From Scytonema hofmannii PCC 7110 (lineage in GTDB: Bacteria > Cyanobacteriota > Cyanobacteriia > Cyanobacteriales > Nostocaceae): DNA of 64,000 bases. Of this stretch, positions 1 to 8,795 are shown piece after piece. The stretch is taken from positions 4,794,436 through 4,858,435 of the forward strand of contig NZ_KQ976354.1 of assembly GCF_000346485.2 (NCBI RefSeq), given 5' to 3'. Below the pieces are notes generated by a model that saw only the letters and a list, made by a program, of their open reading frames with translations, had not been told where the DNA came from and ran no database searches. Both the position numbers and the translations under genes were made by a program. Each line of letters begins with the position of its first letter. Positions within the stretch are counted from its first letter, which is position 1.

Positions 1-1
1 C

Positions 2-778
2 AATCAAAGCGATCGCACTTATTCTTTACCCATAGAACAGTTATCAGAAAACTTCACCTTACTGTTTGCGACACTGGGGCTGCGTTTGCAAGCAGAAATT
101 CCATCTGAAGTGACTTTGTCAGCAGCAGAAGCCCAAAACTTATTACGAAAATTGAGTCATACGTCGATTTATTCTCCCAGGTTGTTAGATATACCATTTG
201 AGCACTGGGCGGCACTCATTTCTCACGAACAATGGCGACAACAACTGTATAATCAACGTTTAGGTAAAGAGCAAAATACTGTAACCACTACTGAAAGCAC
301 AGCAATAATTCGTACAGAATCTCCACTCATGCAAGTGAATCTCAGTCAATGGTTCCAAAAAGTGTTTGCAGCAGGTTGGCAACCTATTAATGAAGTTTTG
401 AATCCACACATAGGAAATTTAGCATTGGATTTCAGAAGTTCTTCTACAAATAAGAAACTAAACGTTCATGGAGTCAAGTTAATTGATTTGGGAATGCAAT
501 TAGGAGGAAAATCTTTAGCACTGATGCTTGCGCTTTCCCAGGAAGAGGAGGAAAAAATTGGTATTCTGGTACAAGTTCATCCCACAGGAAATGAAAAATA
601 TCTGCCACCAAATCTCAAACTCATACTTTTAGAATCAGAGAGGGTTTTACAAGAAGTTCCATCCAGAAGTCGAGATTGCTACATTCAACTCAACTATTTT
701 AAAGGTTTACGTGGAACCAAGTTTGCTGTCCAACTAACTCTTGGTAATTTTACTATGACAGAATATTTTTCAATTTAA
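2..778 (+). CDS. DUF1822 family protein, 5' end outside the window
   Basis: The frame is open from the first codon of the window, so the gene starts upstream; the TTG at 86 is internal. The C-terminal half matches the complete DUF1822 protein at 23567-24508: both have a YLPP motif followed by an acidic strand segment and end in an aromatic-rich tail (TEYFSI here, IENFVI there). The family is largely cyanobacterial and has no assigned biochemical role. It commonly sits beside sigma-70-like factors and CHAT or CHASE2 proteins. The next gene, a CHAT-CHASE2 protein, begins about 55 bases downstream on the same strand, so the two are probably cotranscribed. No signal peptide or membrane segment is visible in the part present. 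The assignment is firm; the function is unknown. Confidence 0.85.
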   Translation, partial: NQSDRTYSLPIEQLSENFTLLFATLGLRLQAEIPSEVTLSAAEAQNLLRKLSHTSIYSPRLLDIPFEHWAALISHEQWRQQLYNQRLGKEQNTVTTTESTAIIRTESPLMQVNLSQWFQKVFAAGWQPINEVLNPHIGNLALDFRSSSTNKKLNVHGVKLIDLGMQLGGKSLALMLALSQEEEEKIGILVQVHPTGNEKYLPPNLKLILLESERVLQEVPSRSRDCYIQLNYFKGLRGTKFAVQLTLGNFTMTEYFSI

Positions 779-833
779 AAAATTAACAAATTCCCGCTTA
801 ATTTCATCCTGTTCTCTGCCTTTGACTTCAAAG

Positions 834-3167
834 ATGAGCAAGTTAGTTGTTATCAACTTGGAAAAAGGTAACTTAAACGATGGCTGTTCCCCTGTGACTG
901 CACAACTTTGGGAAAATAACAGTTCGCGTCCCATCAAATTTACAGGCGCTTTACCTCCTGCTCCAGAAATTTCCGAACTGTACAAACGCTTTCAACTCAT
1001 ATATCAAGCACTCCATCAACGATTGGTAAGCCGTTCGGGACTCGAGATAGAAGCAACAGGTTTAACTAATGTTAGTGAAGTCGATTTTAGCGAAGTTCAA
1101 GAACAGTTAGATGAAGCCATCAATTCTTGGCTAAATTCCGATTTATTTCGTCCAATTGACCAACAATTAAGAGAGCGATTGGCTTTAGACGAAGAATTTC
1201 AGATCGTTATTGAAGCCAGCGATCGTCTCTTGCGACGGCTACCTTGGCATTTATGGAGTTTTGTGGAACGTTACCAGTCCTGTGAAGTCGCTGTCAGTAC
1301 ACCAAAATATGAGCGAGTGCAACTATTACCCAAACAAAAAAAGAATAAAGTCAACATTTTGGCAATTTTGGGTAACAGTGAAGGAATTGATGTCCAACAA
1401 GATAGAAAGACTCTCGAACAATTACCCCATGCATCAACAGTATTTTTGGTAGAACCTTCACGTCAAGAGTTAGATAAATGGCTTTGGAAAGAACAAGGCT
1501 GGGATATTCTGTTTTTTGCAGGACACAGTCACAGTCAAGACGATAAAGGTGAGATACATATCAATCAAACCAGTAGTTTAACGATCGCTGAGTTGAAAAA
1601 TGCTCTGAAATATGCCATTTCACGCGGTTTAAAAATGGCTATTTTCAATTCCTGCGATGGCTTGGGACTAGCACAACAGTTAACCGCTCTGCAAATTCCC
1701 CAAATTATTGTTATGCGGGAAGAAGTACCGGATTTAGTAGCACAAGAGTTTGTGAAACATTTCTTAGGGGCTTTTTCGGGCGGTCAATCTTTCTATTTAG
1801 CTGTGCGTTACGCACGCTTAAGATTGCAGGGTTTGGAAGATGAATTCCCTGGTGCTTCTTGGTTACCCGTGATTTGCCAAAATCCAGCAGAAGACCCTTT
1901 AACATGGCTTGAGTTACGCGGTAAAACTCACACGGTTCTTTCCCGTAAGTTGACGGTGCGGGCTTTACAAACTGCATTTATGGTGAGTGTCACCATCGCT
2001 GGCTTGATTGCAGGGGTGCGATCGCTAGGTTTTATGCAACAATGGGAAATGTCAGCTTTTGACTCAATGATGCGAATGCGACCTGAAGAAGGATTGGATG
2101 AACGTCTTTTGGTAGTTACAGTTACAGAAGAAGATATTCAAGCTCAAAAACAAAGACAAAAATCATCACTCTCAGATAGTACATTACAAAAACTATTACA
2201 AAAACTAGAACTACACAAACCAAGAGCCATTGGTTTGGATATCTATAGAGATTTCCGGGTAGATTCTCAGTATCCAGATTTAGCAAATCGTTTACGAAAA
2301 AACAGCAGCTTTATTGCTATTTGTCAAGTTAGTGGTAGCAAACAACAAGCAGTTGGTATTTCACCACCACCGGAGATTCCAACAACTCGCACGGGTTTTA
2401 GTGATGTTGTATTCGATAGCGATTTGGTCGTCCGCCGTCATTTACTATCCATGACACCAGACTCGGAATCACCTTGCAAGTCGCACTACTCCTTCAACTT
2501 CCAGTTAGCACGACAATATCTAGCCAAACAAGGGATTAAATTCCGTCTTACTAACGAAGACTACTTGCAAATTGGTAAAGTCGTCTTTCGACCCCTAGAT
2601 GCTCCCACGGGTGGCTACCAACAATTTCATACAGGGGGACACCAAATACTGCTCAATTATCGCTCTTCACGGCAGATTGCCAGACAAGTCAGTGTTGCAC
2701 AAGTCTTGAGCGATCGATTAAAACCCGATTGGATCAAAGATAAGATTGTCCTGATTGGCGTTGACTCACAAAGTGCTAAAGACTATTTTCTCACTCCTTA
2801 TAGTATGGCAACGACCCCCTACCAAGAAATTCCAGGCGTACTGCTGCACGCACACATGGTGAGTCAAATTCTTAGTGCTGTTTTAGATAACCGACCACTT
2901 CTGTGGGTTTTACCTGCATGGGGTGAAGTTTTATGGATTTGCGGTTGGTCTTTATTAACAGGAATAGTAACTGCGTACAGTTGGTCACAATTAAAACTTG
3001 CAATTTTCATCACTGCTGAATTACTAACTCTTTACAGTTGCTGTTTTATTATCTTGCTGTATGGCTGTTGGATGCCATTCCTTCCCTCTGCATTGGGAGT
3101 CTTGGCAACTGTATTGGGTGTGAATATATACGAATCTTTACTCAAAAAAATAACTGTAAATAATTGA
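834..3167 (+). CDS. CHAT-CHASE2 membrane sensor protein
   Basis: The protein has 777 residues from the ATG at 834; a TTG four codons earlier is less likely because the CHAT-WD40 homologue at 23319 also begins M-x-K-L-x-V. Residues 1-365 form a CHAT (caspase-like) peptidase domain with the histidine in FFAGHS (about 229) and the cysteine in FNSCDG (about 273). A membrane segment at about 378-400 leads to a CHASE2 sensor domain (about 405-690), which in this family lies outside the membrane. Two or three hydrophobic helices close the protein at about 695-772. No kinase or cyclase output follows CHASE2, so the cytoplasmic CHAT domain is the likely output: an external signal could control a protease. 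It sits between DUF1822 and DUF928 genes in one apparent operon. Domain calls are solid; ligand and substrate are unknown. Confidence 0.88.
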   Translation: MSKLVVINLEKGNLNDGCSPVTAQLWENNSSRPIKFTGALPPAPEISELYKRFQLIYQALHQRLVSRSGLEIEATGLTNVSEVDFSEVQEQLDEAINSWLNSDLFRPIDQQLRERLALDEEFQIVIEASDRLLRRLPWHLWSFVERYQSCEVAVSTPKYERVQLLPKQKKNKVNILAILGNSEGIDVQQDRKTLEQLPHASTVFLVEPSRQELDKWLWKEQGWDILFFAGHSHSQDDKGEIHINQTSSLTIAELKNALKYAISRGLKMAIFNSCDGLGLAQQLTALQIPQIIVMREEVPDLVAQEFVKHFLGAFSGGQSFYLAVRYARLRLQGLEDEFPGASWLPVICQNPAEDPLTWLELRGKTHTVLSRKLTVRALQTAFMVSVTIAGLIAGVRSLGFMQQWEMSAFDSMMRMRPEEGLDERLLVVTVTEEDIQAQKQRQKSSLSDSTLQKLLQKLELHKPRAIGLDIYRDFRVDSQYPDLANRLRKNSSFIAICQVSGSKQQAVGISPPPEIPTTRTGFSDVVFDSDLVVRRHLLSMTPDSESPCKSHYSFNFQLARQYLAKQGIKFRLTNEDYLQIGKVVFRPLDAPTGGYQQFHTGGHQILLNYRSSRQIARQVSVAQVLSDRLKPDWIKDKIVLIGVDSQSAKDYFLTPYSMATTPYQEIPGVLLHAHMVSQILSAVLDNRPLLWVLPAWGEVLWICGWSLLTGIVTAYSWSQLKLAIFITAELLTLYSCCFIILLYGCWMPFLPSALGVLATVLGVNIYESLLKKITVNN

Positions 3168-3177
3168 GAATTTAATT

Positions 3178-4020
3178 ATGATTGGAAGAAAATTTACTTT
3201 AGCAAATTTAGCAAAAAATGTGTTATTGTTGATTATTATATTAGTAATAATTAATTTCACTCAATTATTAGTACAATCTCAGCAATCAAACACCGCCAAA
3301 ATACGTTTTGTTCAGCCTGCTTTAGAAAGGTACCCAGACAATCGTGGCGCACCGAGAGACAGAAAAGGTGCAGGAACGCGGGGTGATTGTCCGGCTGCGA
3401 ACAAACGTCTCACCGCTTTGGTACCTTTGGTGTCAACAACCGCAAATCAGAAGCAAGCTGCAACACAATATGTTTTGAGCTTAACCGCAGCAGAACATCC
3501 AACTTTTTGGTTTTACGTTCCCTATGTACCTAAGAACATTAACTCAGTAAAGTTTGTCTTGCTCAATGAAAAGAATAACTCTGTCACCAAAGAACCAATT
3601 GCGATCGCTCCACCCAATACACCAGGAATCATCAGCGTTAGTCTTCCCACAACAGAGAAACCCCTCGTAGTTGGACAATATTATCACTGGTATCTCTTAA
3701 TTGATTGTAACCCCCAAAGCCGTTCGGAAGATATAGCAGTTGAAGGCTTAGTGCAACGCATCCCCCTTAACCAAGATTTAGCTCGTCGTCTACAAGCAGC
3801 AACCTCACGTCAAAGAGTCGCCCTTTATGCTCAAGCAGGGATATGGCAAGATGCGATAACAACTTTAGGAGAACTCAGGCGTGCTAAACCCCAAGATCCA
3901 GCGTTGGCGGCTGATTGGAAAGATTTGTTGGAGTCTGTAGGGTTGGAAGAAGTTGCTACAGAACCTTTGGCAAGCCTTTATAAAGTCAATCTTAAATCGC
4001 CAACATCATATATTACGTAG
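3178..4020 (+). CDS. DUF928 domain protein, membrane anchored
   Basis: This 280-residue protein begins with a strongly hydrophobic segment (about residues 14-32, rich in L, I and V) that is a signal anchor or uncleaved signal peptide. It then has the DUF928 signature: a basic, glycine-rich stretch ending GTRGDC, followed by a beta-rich domain containing FWFYVPY. DUF928 proteins are cyanobacterial and usually encoded beside CHASE2/CHAT proteins; their biochemical role is not established. The start lies 10 bases after the CHAT-CHASE2 stop, so the two are almost certainly cotranscribed. A periplasmic partner of the CHASE2 sensor is a reasonable inference, no more. The C-terminal part (about 205-260) looks helical and may form a short TPR-like hairpin. 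Confidence 0.85.
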   Translation: MIGRKFTLANLAKNVLLLIIILVIINFTQLLVQSQQSNTAKIRFVQPALERYPDNRGAPRDRKGAGTRGDCPAANKRLTALVPLVSTTANQKQAATQYVLSLTAAEHPTFWFYVPYVPKNINSVKFVLLNEKNNSVTKEPIAIAPPNTPGIISVSLPTTEKPLVVGQYYHWYLLIDCNPQSRSEDIAVEGLVQRIPLNQDLARRLQAATSRQRVALYAQAGIWQDAITTLGELRRAKPQDPALAADWKDLLESVGLEEVATEPLASLYKVNLKSPTSYIT

Positions 4021-4045
4021 GTTGGGTTGAGGAACGAAACCCAAC
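4021..4045. repeat. Dispersed hairpin repeat (GTTGGGTT...AACCCAAC)
   Basis: An 8-bp perfect inverted repeat with a 9-base loop lies directly after the DUF928 stop codon. Nearly the same sequence, including the loop, recurs at 45447-45471 between two CAP genes. This is a dispersed intergenic repeat; it could help end the operon transcript, but no T-run follows. Confidence 0.7.
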
Positions 4046-4095
4046 ATTGAATCGAATTGTTAGGTTTGGTTTACTAGTGGAGAGGTATTAATAAG

Positions 4096-4230
4096 ATGAG
4101 TGATTATTTAAGCCTTAATTATCAAGAGTTGAAGCAATACGTCAAAGCCAATCCCCAGGATGAAGAAGCTTTCCAACACTTTCTAACATTGATGAGAGCA
4201 AAGCCTGGAGTAGTGGTAAGCACTCCATAG
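4096..4230 (+). CDS. Small DUF6887-like protein
   Basis: A 44-residue reading frame starts at an ATG and reads as a compact acidic helical protein: leucine-rich start, LKQYVKANPQDEEAFQHFL, then a proline-ended tail. The pattern 'ELKxYVxxNPxDEEAFxxFLxxxxxKP' is the one I associate with the small cyanobacterial DUF6887 family, which is often encoded beside DUF6888 in toxin-antitoxin-like pairs. No DUF6888-like partner is visible: a decayed gene on the opposite strand follows. It is probably real because its composition is protein-like and it fits a family pattern over nearly its whole length. It is shorter than usual, so C-terminal truncation is possible. Confidence 0.55.
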   Translation: MSDYLSLNYQELKQYVKANPQDEEAFQHFLTLMRAKPGVVVSTP

Positions 4231-4345
4231 AAGAAGCTTTCAAATTTTGTTTTAAGGTTATTTTTCCCTCGCCTTAAAAAAGAGGGAAGATTGGAGGGAG
4301 AGGCCTGCTGAACTCACGTTATACTTAACTCTTACAGACTGATAT

Positions 4346-5160
4346 TTAGATATCCGGATTTTTTATACCTATTTTTCTAAAATCTTCAAGAAAGGAAAGG
4401 CGTTTGAAGTAATCAAGGGATTCTTGTGGAAGTTTGAGGAGAGAGAGTCTATCCCATTTTCGTTGAGCGTAATCGCTACTGAGGCGTTCAATTGCTTCAT
4501 ATTGCTTGGCAAGTATCTTTTTTAAAATCTGGCTTTGGGAGTAGAAATAATGAATTTTATGATAACTCAGCAGTAAGTTTTGTAATATGTTATAAACTGT
4601 ATTGGCTTGGTTCTCTACTTGCTCGTCTTTATAAAGAAAAACACAGGTGAGTTTTTTTGATTCGATGAAATCTTCACCTACCTGGTTGAGTGTGACTGTT
4701 TGGGGATAAACATAAAAAGGACAATCTAAAAATTCATTAACGATGAGTTCCTTGGTTGAAATAGTTTTGCTGTAGTAATGACTTAAGCATTCTGCGGCGA
4801 TCGCATCTGTTGATTGAGATTGAGATGTAAGAATCCCTGCTAAAATGACTGTTTGTCCGAGTTCAACATCAAGGTGGTTCAGGTGTTCGCCGAGATTGGC
4901 AAATAATTCAAGGGATTGCTCTCCTTGTACTGAAGGAACATATCTGGTGAGACGGAGAAAGTAGGTATCATTGAACCATACAGACCGTTAGAACTCAAAT
5001 ACCAACTTTTGACCCAAAACTGGTAAAATAACCAAGGTTGGTGATGCCGCTCATCACCACCACGAGAAATTAATACTTTGAGCCATCAGGTCAACGTTTT
5101 GGCTCTTTCGTTGAATGCTCTAATCAACTCAATTTGTAATTGAACATAATTTTGAACCAT
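4346..5160 (-). pseudogene. Decayed gene of unknown family
   Basis: Reading leftwards, an ATG at 5160 opens 24 codons (beginning MVQNYVQLQIE) and meets TGA. Beyond that the best reading moves to another frame, meets TAA at 4990-4988, and then stays open for about 213 codons to TAA at 4346 with no usable start codon. The long frame has natural composition: an acidic, leucine-rich helical middle and a basic coiled C-terminal segment ending with KNPDI. A premature stop, a frame change and a missing start together mark a pseudogene. I do not recognise the family. The open frame has no membrane segment. It lies just downstream of the GNAT gene on the same strand. Confidence 0.5.
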
Positions 5161-5195
5161 ATTTTGACTCTTTTAAACTATATCTGATGCAGAAT

Positions 5196-5813
5196 TCAGT
5201 TCTGGGGCTTTCTCTTCATCGTCCAAAAGCGTAAGTTGCTTTTTGAGATGTTAACTTCTGTAACTACTGCGAAACCATGCTTGTGGTAGAAACGTACATT
5301 CTTCTCAGTAAACGTTTCAAGGTAACAAGGCAAACCTTCAACATCCGCCTGTTTTAGTATCGGCTGTAGAAGTGAACTGCCTATACCTTGGTTTTGATAA
5401 ACAGGATCTACACCGAGAAGAGACAAGTACCAGTGCTTCTCTGGCATATTAAGTTTATGATGCTTTTCTATATTGTTTAGTAATTTGATTACCCGCTTTA
5501 CCGCACTGAAACCAAGCTGAAAGGGTAATACATACATACCTATTTTAATCATGGGTATAAAGCTTAAAGAAAAAGCATCTGAAGGTATCCAAATGGCAAC
5601 ACCTTTCAAGCTATTATCAGTTGTATAAACATGACCAAAAGCAAGACCATAGCGTACTGTAAGGGTACAGAGCCATCCTACTAGACGTTCTCTTCTGTTA
5701 CCTTCTTCAAGGATTATATAAGTGTAGGCAGGATCATTATAGAATGCCCTTCCAAGTAAGTGGTTTGCCTCATTAATCTGAGATTTATCAAAGTGAATTA
5801 TTTTGCTCTCCAT
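5196..5813 (-). CDS. GNAT-family N-acetyltransferase
   Basis: The 205-residue protein follows the GNAT plan: N-terminal helices, a central beta region, and the acetyl-CoA pyrophosphate-binding loop QNQGIGSSLL (about residues 140-149) preceded by a YLSLLGVDPVYQ strand and followed by FYHKHGFAV near the C-terminus. The layout resembles small-molecule acetyltransferases rather than ribosomal-protein ones. The acceptor substrate cannot be told from sequence. Length is normal and the frame is intact. It stands alone: a decayed gene lies downstream, and about 240 bases with a HIP1 hairpin separate it from the AAA+ operon upstream. Confidence 0.9.
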   Translation of the reverse strand: MESKIIHFDKSQINEANHLLGRAFYNDPAYTYIILEEGNRRERLVGWLCTLTVRYGLAFGHVYTTDNSLKGVAIWIPSDAFSLSFIPMIKIGMYVLPFQLGFSAVKRVIKLLNNIEKHHKLNMPEKHWYLSLLGVDPVYQNQGIGSSLLQPILKQADVEGLPCYLETFTEKNVRFYHKHGFAVVTEVNISKSNLRFWTMKRKPQN

Positions 5814-5934
5814 TATTTAATAGACCAGCCGTTTTTCATAACCCTTACCAGTTCCTGATTTGAATTGGGGAATGTCATTGACAAAATTACCGTATAATCT
5901 GGTTTTCAAGTACCTATGTTCTGGATAGACGAAT

Positions 5935-5964
5935 AGAGCGATCGCTTCTGGTTGCGATCGCTCT
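5935..5964. repeat. HIP1-based perfect hairpin
   Basis: An 11-bp perfect inverted repeat (AGAGCGATCGC and its complement) flanks an 8-base loop. Each arm contains the HIP1 octamer. It lies downstream of the leftward AAA+ operon and upstream of the GNAT gene. It could form a terminator-like stem for the operon, but there is no convincing T-run. Confidence 0.7.
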
Positions 5965-6052
5965 TTCCAACACCATCAGACCAAACCCTTATTATTTCGT
6001 GAAATTTCAAAAATTTTCAGTCTACTGGTATTGCATCTACACCTACTACTTG

Positions 6053-6463
6053 CTAAAATTTTAAACTTAATTCAATATGCCCTTTTTGTTGAAGTTCGTT
6101 TAAAACATCAGAGGGAATATTAATTACTCGTTTCACTTCAGCATCAACAGGTATTACAAAAGTTTTATTATCTCTCTCAGTGTAAGTCCGAATTTCCATG
6201 AAGTTCCGTTCATCATCCAAGATGAGATGGCTGCCAAGAACTATATCACCTCTGGCTTTCATATCTTCTTGTATCCGTCTTACATCTTCGTCGATTCGCT
6301 CAAAATCCAACAATCCTTCTTGAACACAGACTAACTTAGAAGTTTTTAACTTAAAAGTTTCTTGTAACTCCTCCTTAACTGCGTTTGCGAGTTTGTTTGA
6401 AATGCTCGTAAGATTGTTGGATAGCTTACTAAACTTATCTTGAAGGGATTCTTGTGCATTCAT
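6053..6463 (-). CDS. Unknown soluble protein, third gene of the AAA+ operon
   Basis: A 136-residue protein with no family I recognise. The first 45 residues are helical and likely coiled coil (regular L/I spacing in KFSKLSNNLTSISNKL), followed by a mixed alpha/beta part containing GDIVLGSHLILDDE and a hydrophobic, charged C-terminus. There is no signal peptide or membrane segment. It follows the small membrane protein gene by only six bases, so the two are surely cotranscribed with the ATPase upstream. The arrangement ATPase, membrane anchor, coiled-coil protein suggests the three form a complex; that is inference from spacing. Confidence 0.7.
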   Translation of the reverse strand: MNAQESLQDKFSKLSNNLTSISNKLANAVKEELQETFKLKTSKLVCVQEGLLDFERIDEDVRRIQEDMKARGDIVLGSHLILDDERNFMEIRTYTERDNKTFVIPVDAEVKRVINIPSDVLNELQQKGHIELSLKF

Positions 6464-6469
6464 AACAAA

Positions 6470-6820
6470 TTATATTTTAAGTTGCTGTTGCGTAAGTTTT
6501 AATCTCGCTTTTTGCTCAAGTTGAGCCTTAATTTCATCAGGAATTTGTGAGTGAGGAATCAATTCTTCTCTGTATTCAGGTCTTATCTCACCAGTGTAAA
6601 TGTTTTTAACATAAACCACTATTTGCTTATAAATCTGACGAAATCCTTTTTTTACCAGCTCAACCAAAGGATCTGATGTAACTTCAATTGCTATGTTGAT
6701 GCTATCAAGGATCAAGCCAAGCATTCGATCGACCCATTGCTTTATTTGCTTCCAAAAATGACGAACAGCAACTCCAGCCAAAAAGCCCACTGCTACATAA
6801 TAAATTAGTTCCGCAGACAT
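6470..6820 (-). CDS. Unknown small membrane protein, second gene of the AAA+ operon
   Basis: A 116-residue protein with one N-terminal membrane helix (about residues 4-20, ELIYYVAVGFLAGVAV), then an amphipathic segment, and a charged cytoplasmic-type C-terminal half rich in K, E and Q. No family is recognised. The N-terminus is short and uncharged before the helix while positive residues (RHFWKQIKQ) follow it, which favours an N-out, C-in anchor. A good ribosome-binding sequence (AGGAGG, 12 bases before the start) supports the start. It lies 31 bases after the AAA+ gene. A role as membrane tether for the ATPase complex is inference only. Confidence 0.7.
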   Translation of the reverse strand: MSAELIYYVAVGFLAGVAVRHFWKQIKQWVDRMLGLILDSINIAIEVTSDPLVELVKKGFRQIYKQIVVYVKNIYTGEIRPEYREELIPHSQIPDEIKAQLEQKARLKLTQQQLKI

Positions 6821-6851
6821 AAACTTCCTCCTTCGTAATGTTTTTCTCAGA

Positions 6852-7715
6852 TCAATTCATAGTAGTTTCGACTAAAACCGGAGTTCTATTGTGTCTTTGT
6901 TTTACTTCTTTGTACCGAGCAATTTCTTCTTTGACTAAAGGCTCATCAATACTCTGTACCTTTCCAGTCAGCAATGCCAAACCTAACTTGATAGTGATAT
7001 TTCTGATATCACCACCACAAAGACCATCGCTAATTTTTGCCAAATCCTCATAACTTACTTCCTTGGGTACATTTTCCGATAAGTGAAATCTCCACAGATA
7101 CTCTCTCATTTCTAAATCTGGAGCTAAAAACTCTATATTGAAAAGAATTCTTCTCAAAAAAGCCTCATCATAGTTATCAAAAAGATTTGTGGCAAACACA
7201 ATAATCCCGTTGAATTTATCTAAGTGAGTGAGCAAGGTACTCTTTGCTGAGTTCACACCATGATCGGCTGCTAGTGATGGGTTGGAGATTCTTTTACCAA
7301 GGACAGCATCAGCTTCATCAAAGAATAGTAGGCTTTTTGTCTCTTCTGCTGTTTTGAAAACTGATGTTAAGTTATCAGATGTTCCTCCTACAAAAGAAGA
7401 TTCAAGCTCACCATAGTTGGCTTTAATGATTGACACGCCAAGTTTATGAGCAATTGCTTCAGCCGTTATACTTTTACCCGTACCTGGTATGCCAAAAAAG
7501 TTAATGCTCAAAGCACTTCCTGTTTTCAGGAACCGATTAAATTCCCAATCAATCAAAAGTTTATCTTTGTGTTGTATGTAAGCAACCATCTGGTTAATTT
7601 GGTCAAGCGTACTTTTGGATAGCACTACTTCTTCCAGAGTCCACTTCGGCTGCTCTATTAAAATCTGTACTTTCTCTTGCTTGTTCGATCTATCTTTGAC
7701 GATTTCATACTCCAT
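6852..7715 (-). CDS. AAA+ ATPase, first gene of a three-gene operon
   Basis: The 287-residue protein is a single classic AAA+ module: Walker A GIPGTGKS (75-82), Walker B LLFFDEAD (129-136), sensor-1 Asn in FATN (177), paired arginines RR (188-189) as arginine finger, and a helical lid ending with GGDIRN (sensor-2 region). A short N-terminal domain of about 40 residues precedes it. There is no protease or membrane domain, so it probably acts as a remodelling ATPase through partners. The two genes behind it (a small membrane protein and a coiled-coil protein) follow at 31 and 6 bases. All nucleotide-handling residues look intact. The overall look is FtsH/spastin-like within AAA+, but no specific ortholog is recognised. 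Confidence 0.9.
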   Translation of the reverse strand: MEYEIVKDRSNKQEKVQILIEQPKWTLEEVVLSKSTLDQINQMVAYIQHKDKLLIDWEFNRFLKTGSALSINFFGIPGTGKSITAEAIAHKLGVSIIKANYGELESSFVGGTSDNLTSVFKTAEETKSLLFFDEADAVLGKRISNPSLAADHGVNSAKSTLLTHLDKFNGIIVFATNLFDNYDEAFLRRILFNIEFLAPDLEMREYLWRFHLSENVPKEVSYEDLAKISDGLCGGDIRNITIKLGLALLTGKVQSIDEPLVKEEIARYKEVKQRHNRTPVLVETTMN

Positions 7716-7990
7716 GTTAATACCTTGTATTCTTTTACATTGCCATGCTACACGGGTACTGAGTTAGGTCGAGGGAGAGTATTAGAGGTTGAGCCGAGAT
7801 GCGTGTTTTTTCCAGCAAGATGACCCCAAAAGGCTTGATTTCTCGTTACCAAACACGGCTTTTTTGACCTGACTGTAACAAATTATCAAACTCATATAGG
7901 ACAATAGTTTTCAGACCATCTTGCAGGTTTTTACATGAATCTCGGTTTCATGCCCATAAGGTTTACCTCATCAGGGATCAACTGATGGAG

Positions 7991-8043
7991 GGGTATTGCA
8001 ACAATTCACAAATGGTGCATTATTATAAATTGTTGCAATACCC
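7991..8043. repeat. 16-bp perfect inverted repeat, 21-base loop
   Basis: The arms GGGTATTGCAACAATT (7991-8006) and its complement (8028-8043) are perfectly paired and flank an AT-rich 21-base loop. It lies about 280 bases upstream of the AAA+ start. It may be an operator, a cruciform or a very small mobile element; no second copy was found in the window. Confidence 0.75.
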
Positions 8044-8270
8044 GTGGGAAGATGACTAGTATTTTGGGAATAAATAGCAGTCACCGTAACCTCTCAATCA
8101 GCTTGTTCCCATTCTCACAGTCTGATGCTTACACTTGGGTATAGATAAAGCTTTGAAAAAAGCTGACTTTTGTATAGGTTTAGTATAACTTTGGCTTTAA
8201 ACTCAATATAGGTATAGCTTTAAGGGGATATGACGAAATACGTGCAAAATTACCCACGTTGTAAACTTTT

Positions 8271-8296
8271 GTAACGCAGAGTCTCAAAACCCTTGA
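8271..8296. repeat. Direct repeat, left copy flanking the NACHT gene
   Basis: This 26-base segment matches 11264-11289 at 22 positions, including an unbroken 14-base run CTCAAAACCCTTGA. The two copies lie on either side of the NACHT gene in the same orientation, about 3.0 kb apart. Confidence 0.55.
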
Positions 8297-8584
8297 TTAT
8301 TCGATGTTGAAACATCCAACTTCAGTGCAAAACATTCCCTAAAACAATCATTATTTTGAGGTGAATGGCTACAGCATAGACTCAATGCTGATTAACGATC
8401 TATTGAAACAGTGTTTAGTAGTATTACTTGTGTCTTTCCAAAGTCGATTCATGCCTGTACTTACGAGGGGTTTTTACTGAAGCTGCAAGCATTTATTTTT
8501 GCATTTACTCTTCAGCAGGCATTCATTGAATGAGTTAAATGTAATACTAAAGCCTAGTTCGGCGCTTGTACTTTCGGATTTCAC

Positions 8585-8621
8585 CAAAGTGGTGGAAGCG
8601 CGACCCGCTTCCACCACTTTG
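8585..8621. repeat. 16-bp perfect inverted repeat, 5-base loop
   Basis: The arms CAAAGTGGTGGAAGCG and its complement pair perfectly around a 5-base loop. A second shorter stem (AACTTCCA...TGGAAGTT, 8731-8753) follows. Together they lie 40-210 bases before the NACHT start and could structure its leader transcript. Confidence 0.75.
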
Positions 8622-8795
8622 AAGTGCGCGATCGCATTCAGTAGTAAATTCGTATTTCATAACCCGCAACTTGAGTTAATATTTGAGGAGCATCTCAATT
8701 TTGTAAAAAATCTGGGGCAGAAATCTGTAAAACTTCCATTTGAATTGGAAGTTTAGTTTGTTCCTTTAAAAGTCAGATGCTATGACTGTTTAACC

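Larger units (their letters stand above)
7716..8795. other. Long intergenic region with hairpins, no supported gene
   Basis: About 1.1 kb between the divergent AAA+ operon and NACHT gene. It should hold both promoters, though none is clear. It contains three strong inverted repeats, listed separately, and one arm of a direct repeat that recurs beyond the NACHT gene. An 85-codon open frame at 8499-8756 runs straight through two of the hairpins and has no protein-like conservation that I recognise, so I leave it out. Confidence 0.6.

Noticed and set aside
8499-8756. 85-codon frame before the NACHT gene
   Set aside because: It reads through two perfect hairpins and has no recognisable pattern.
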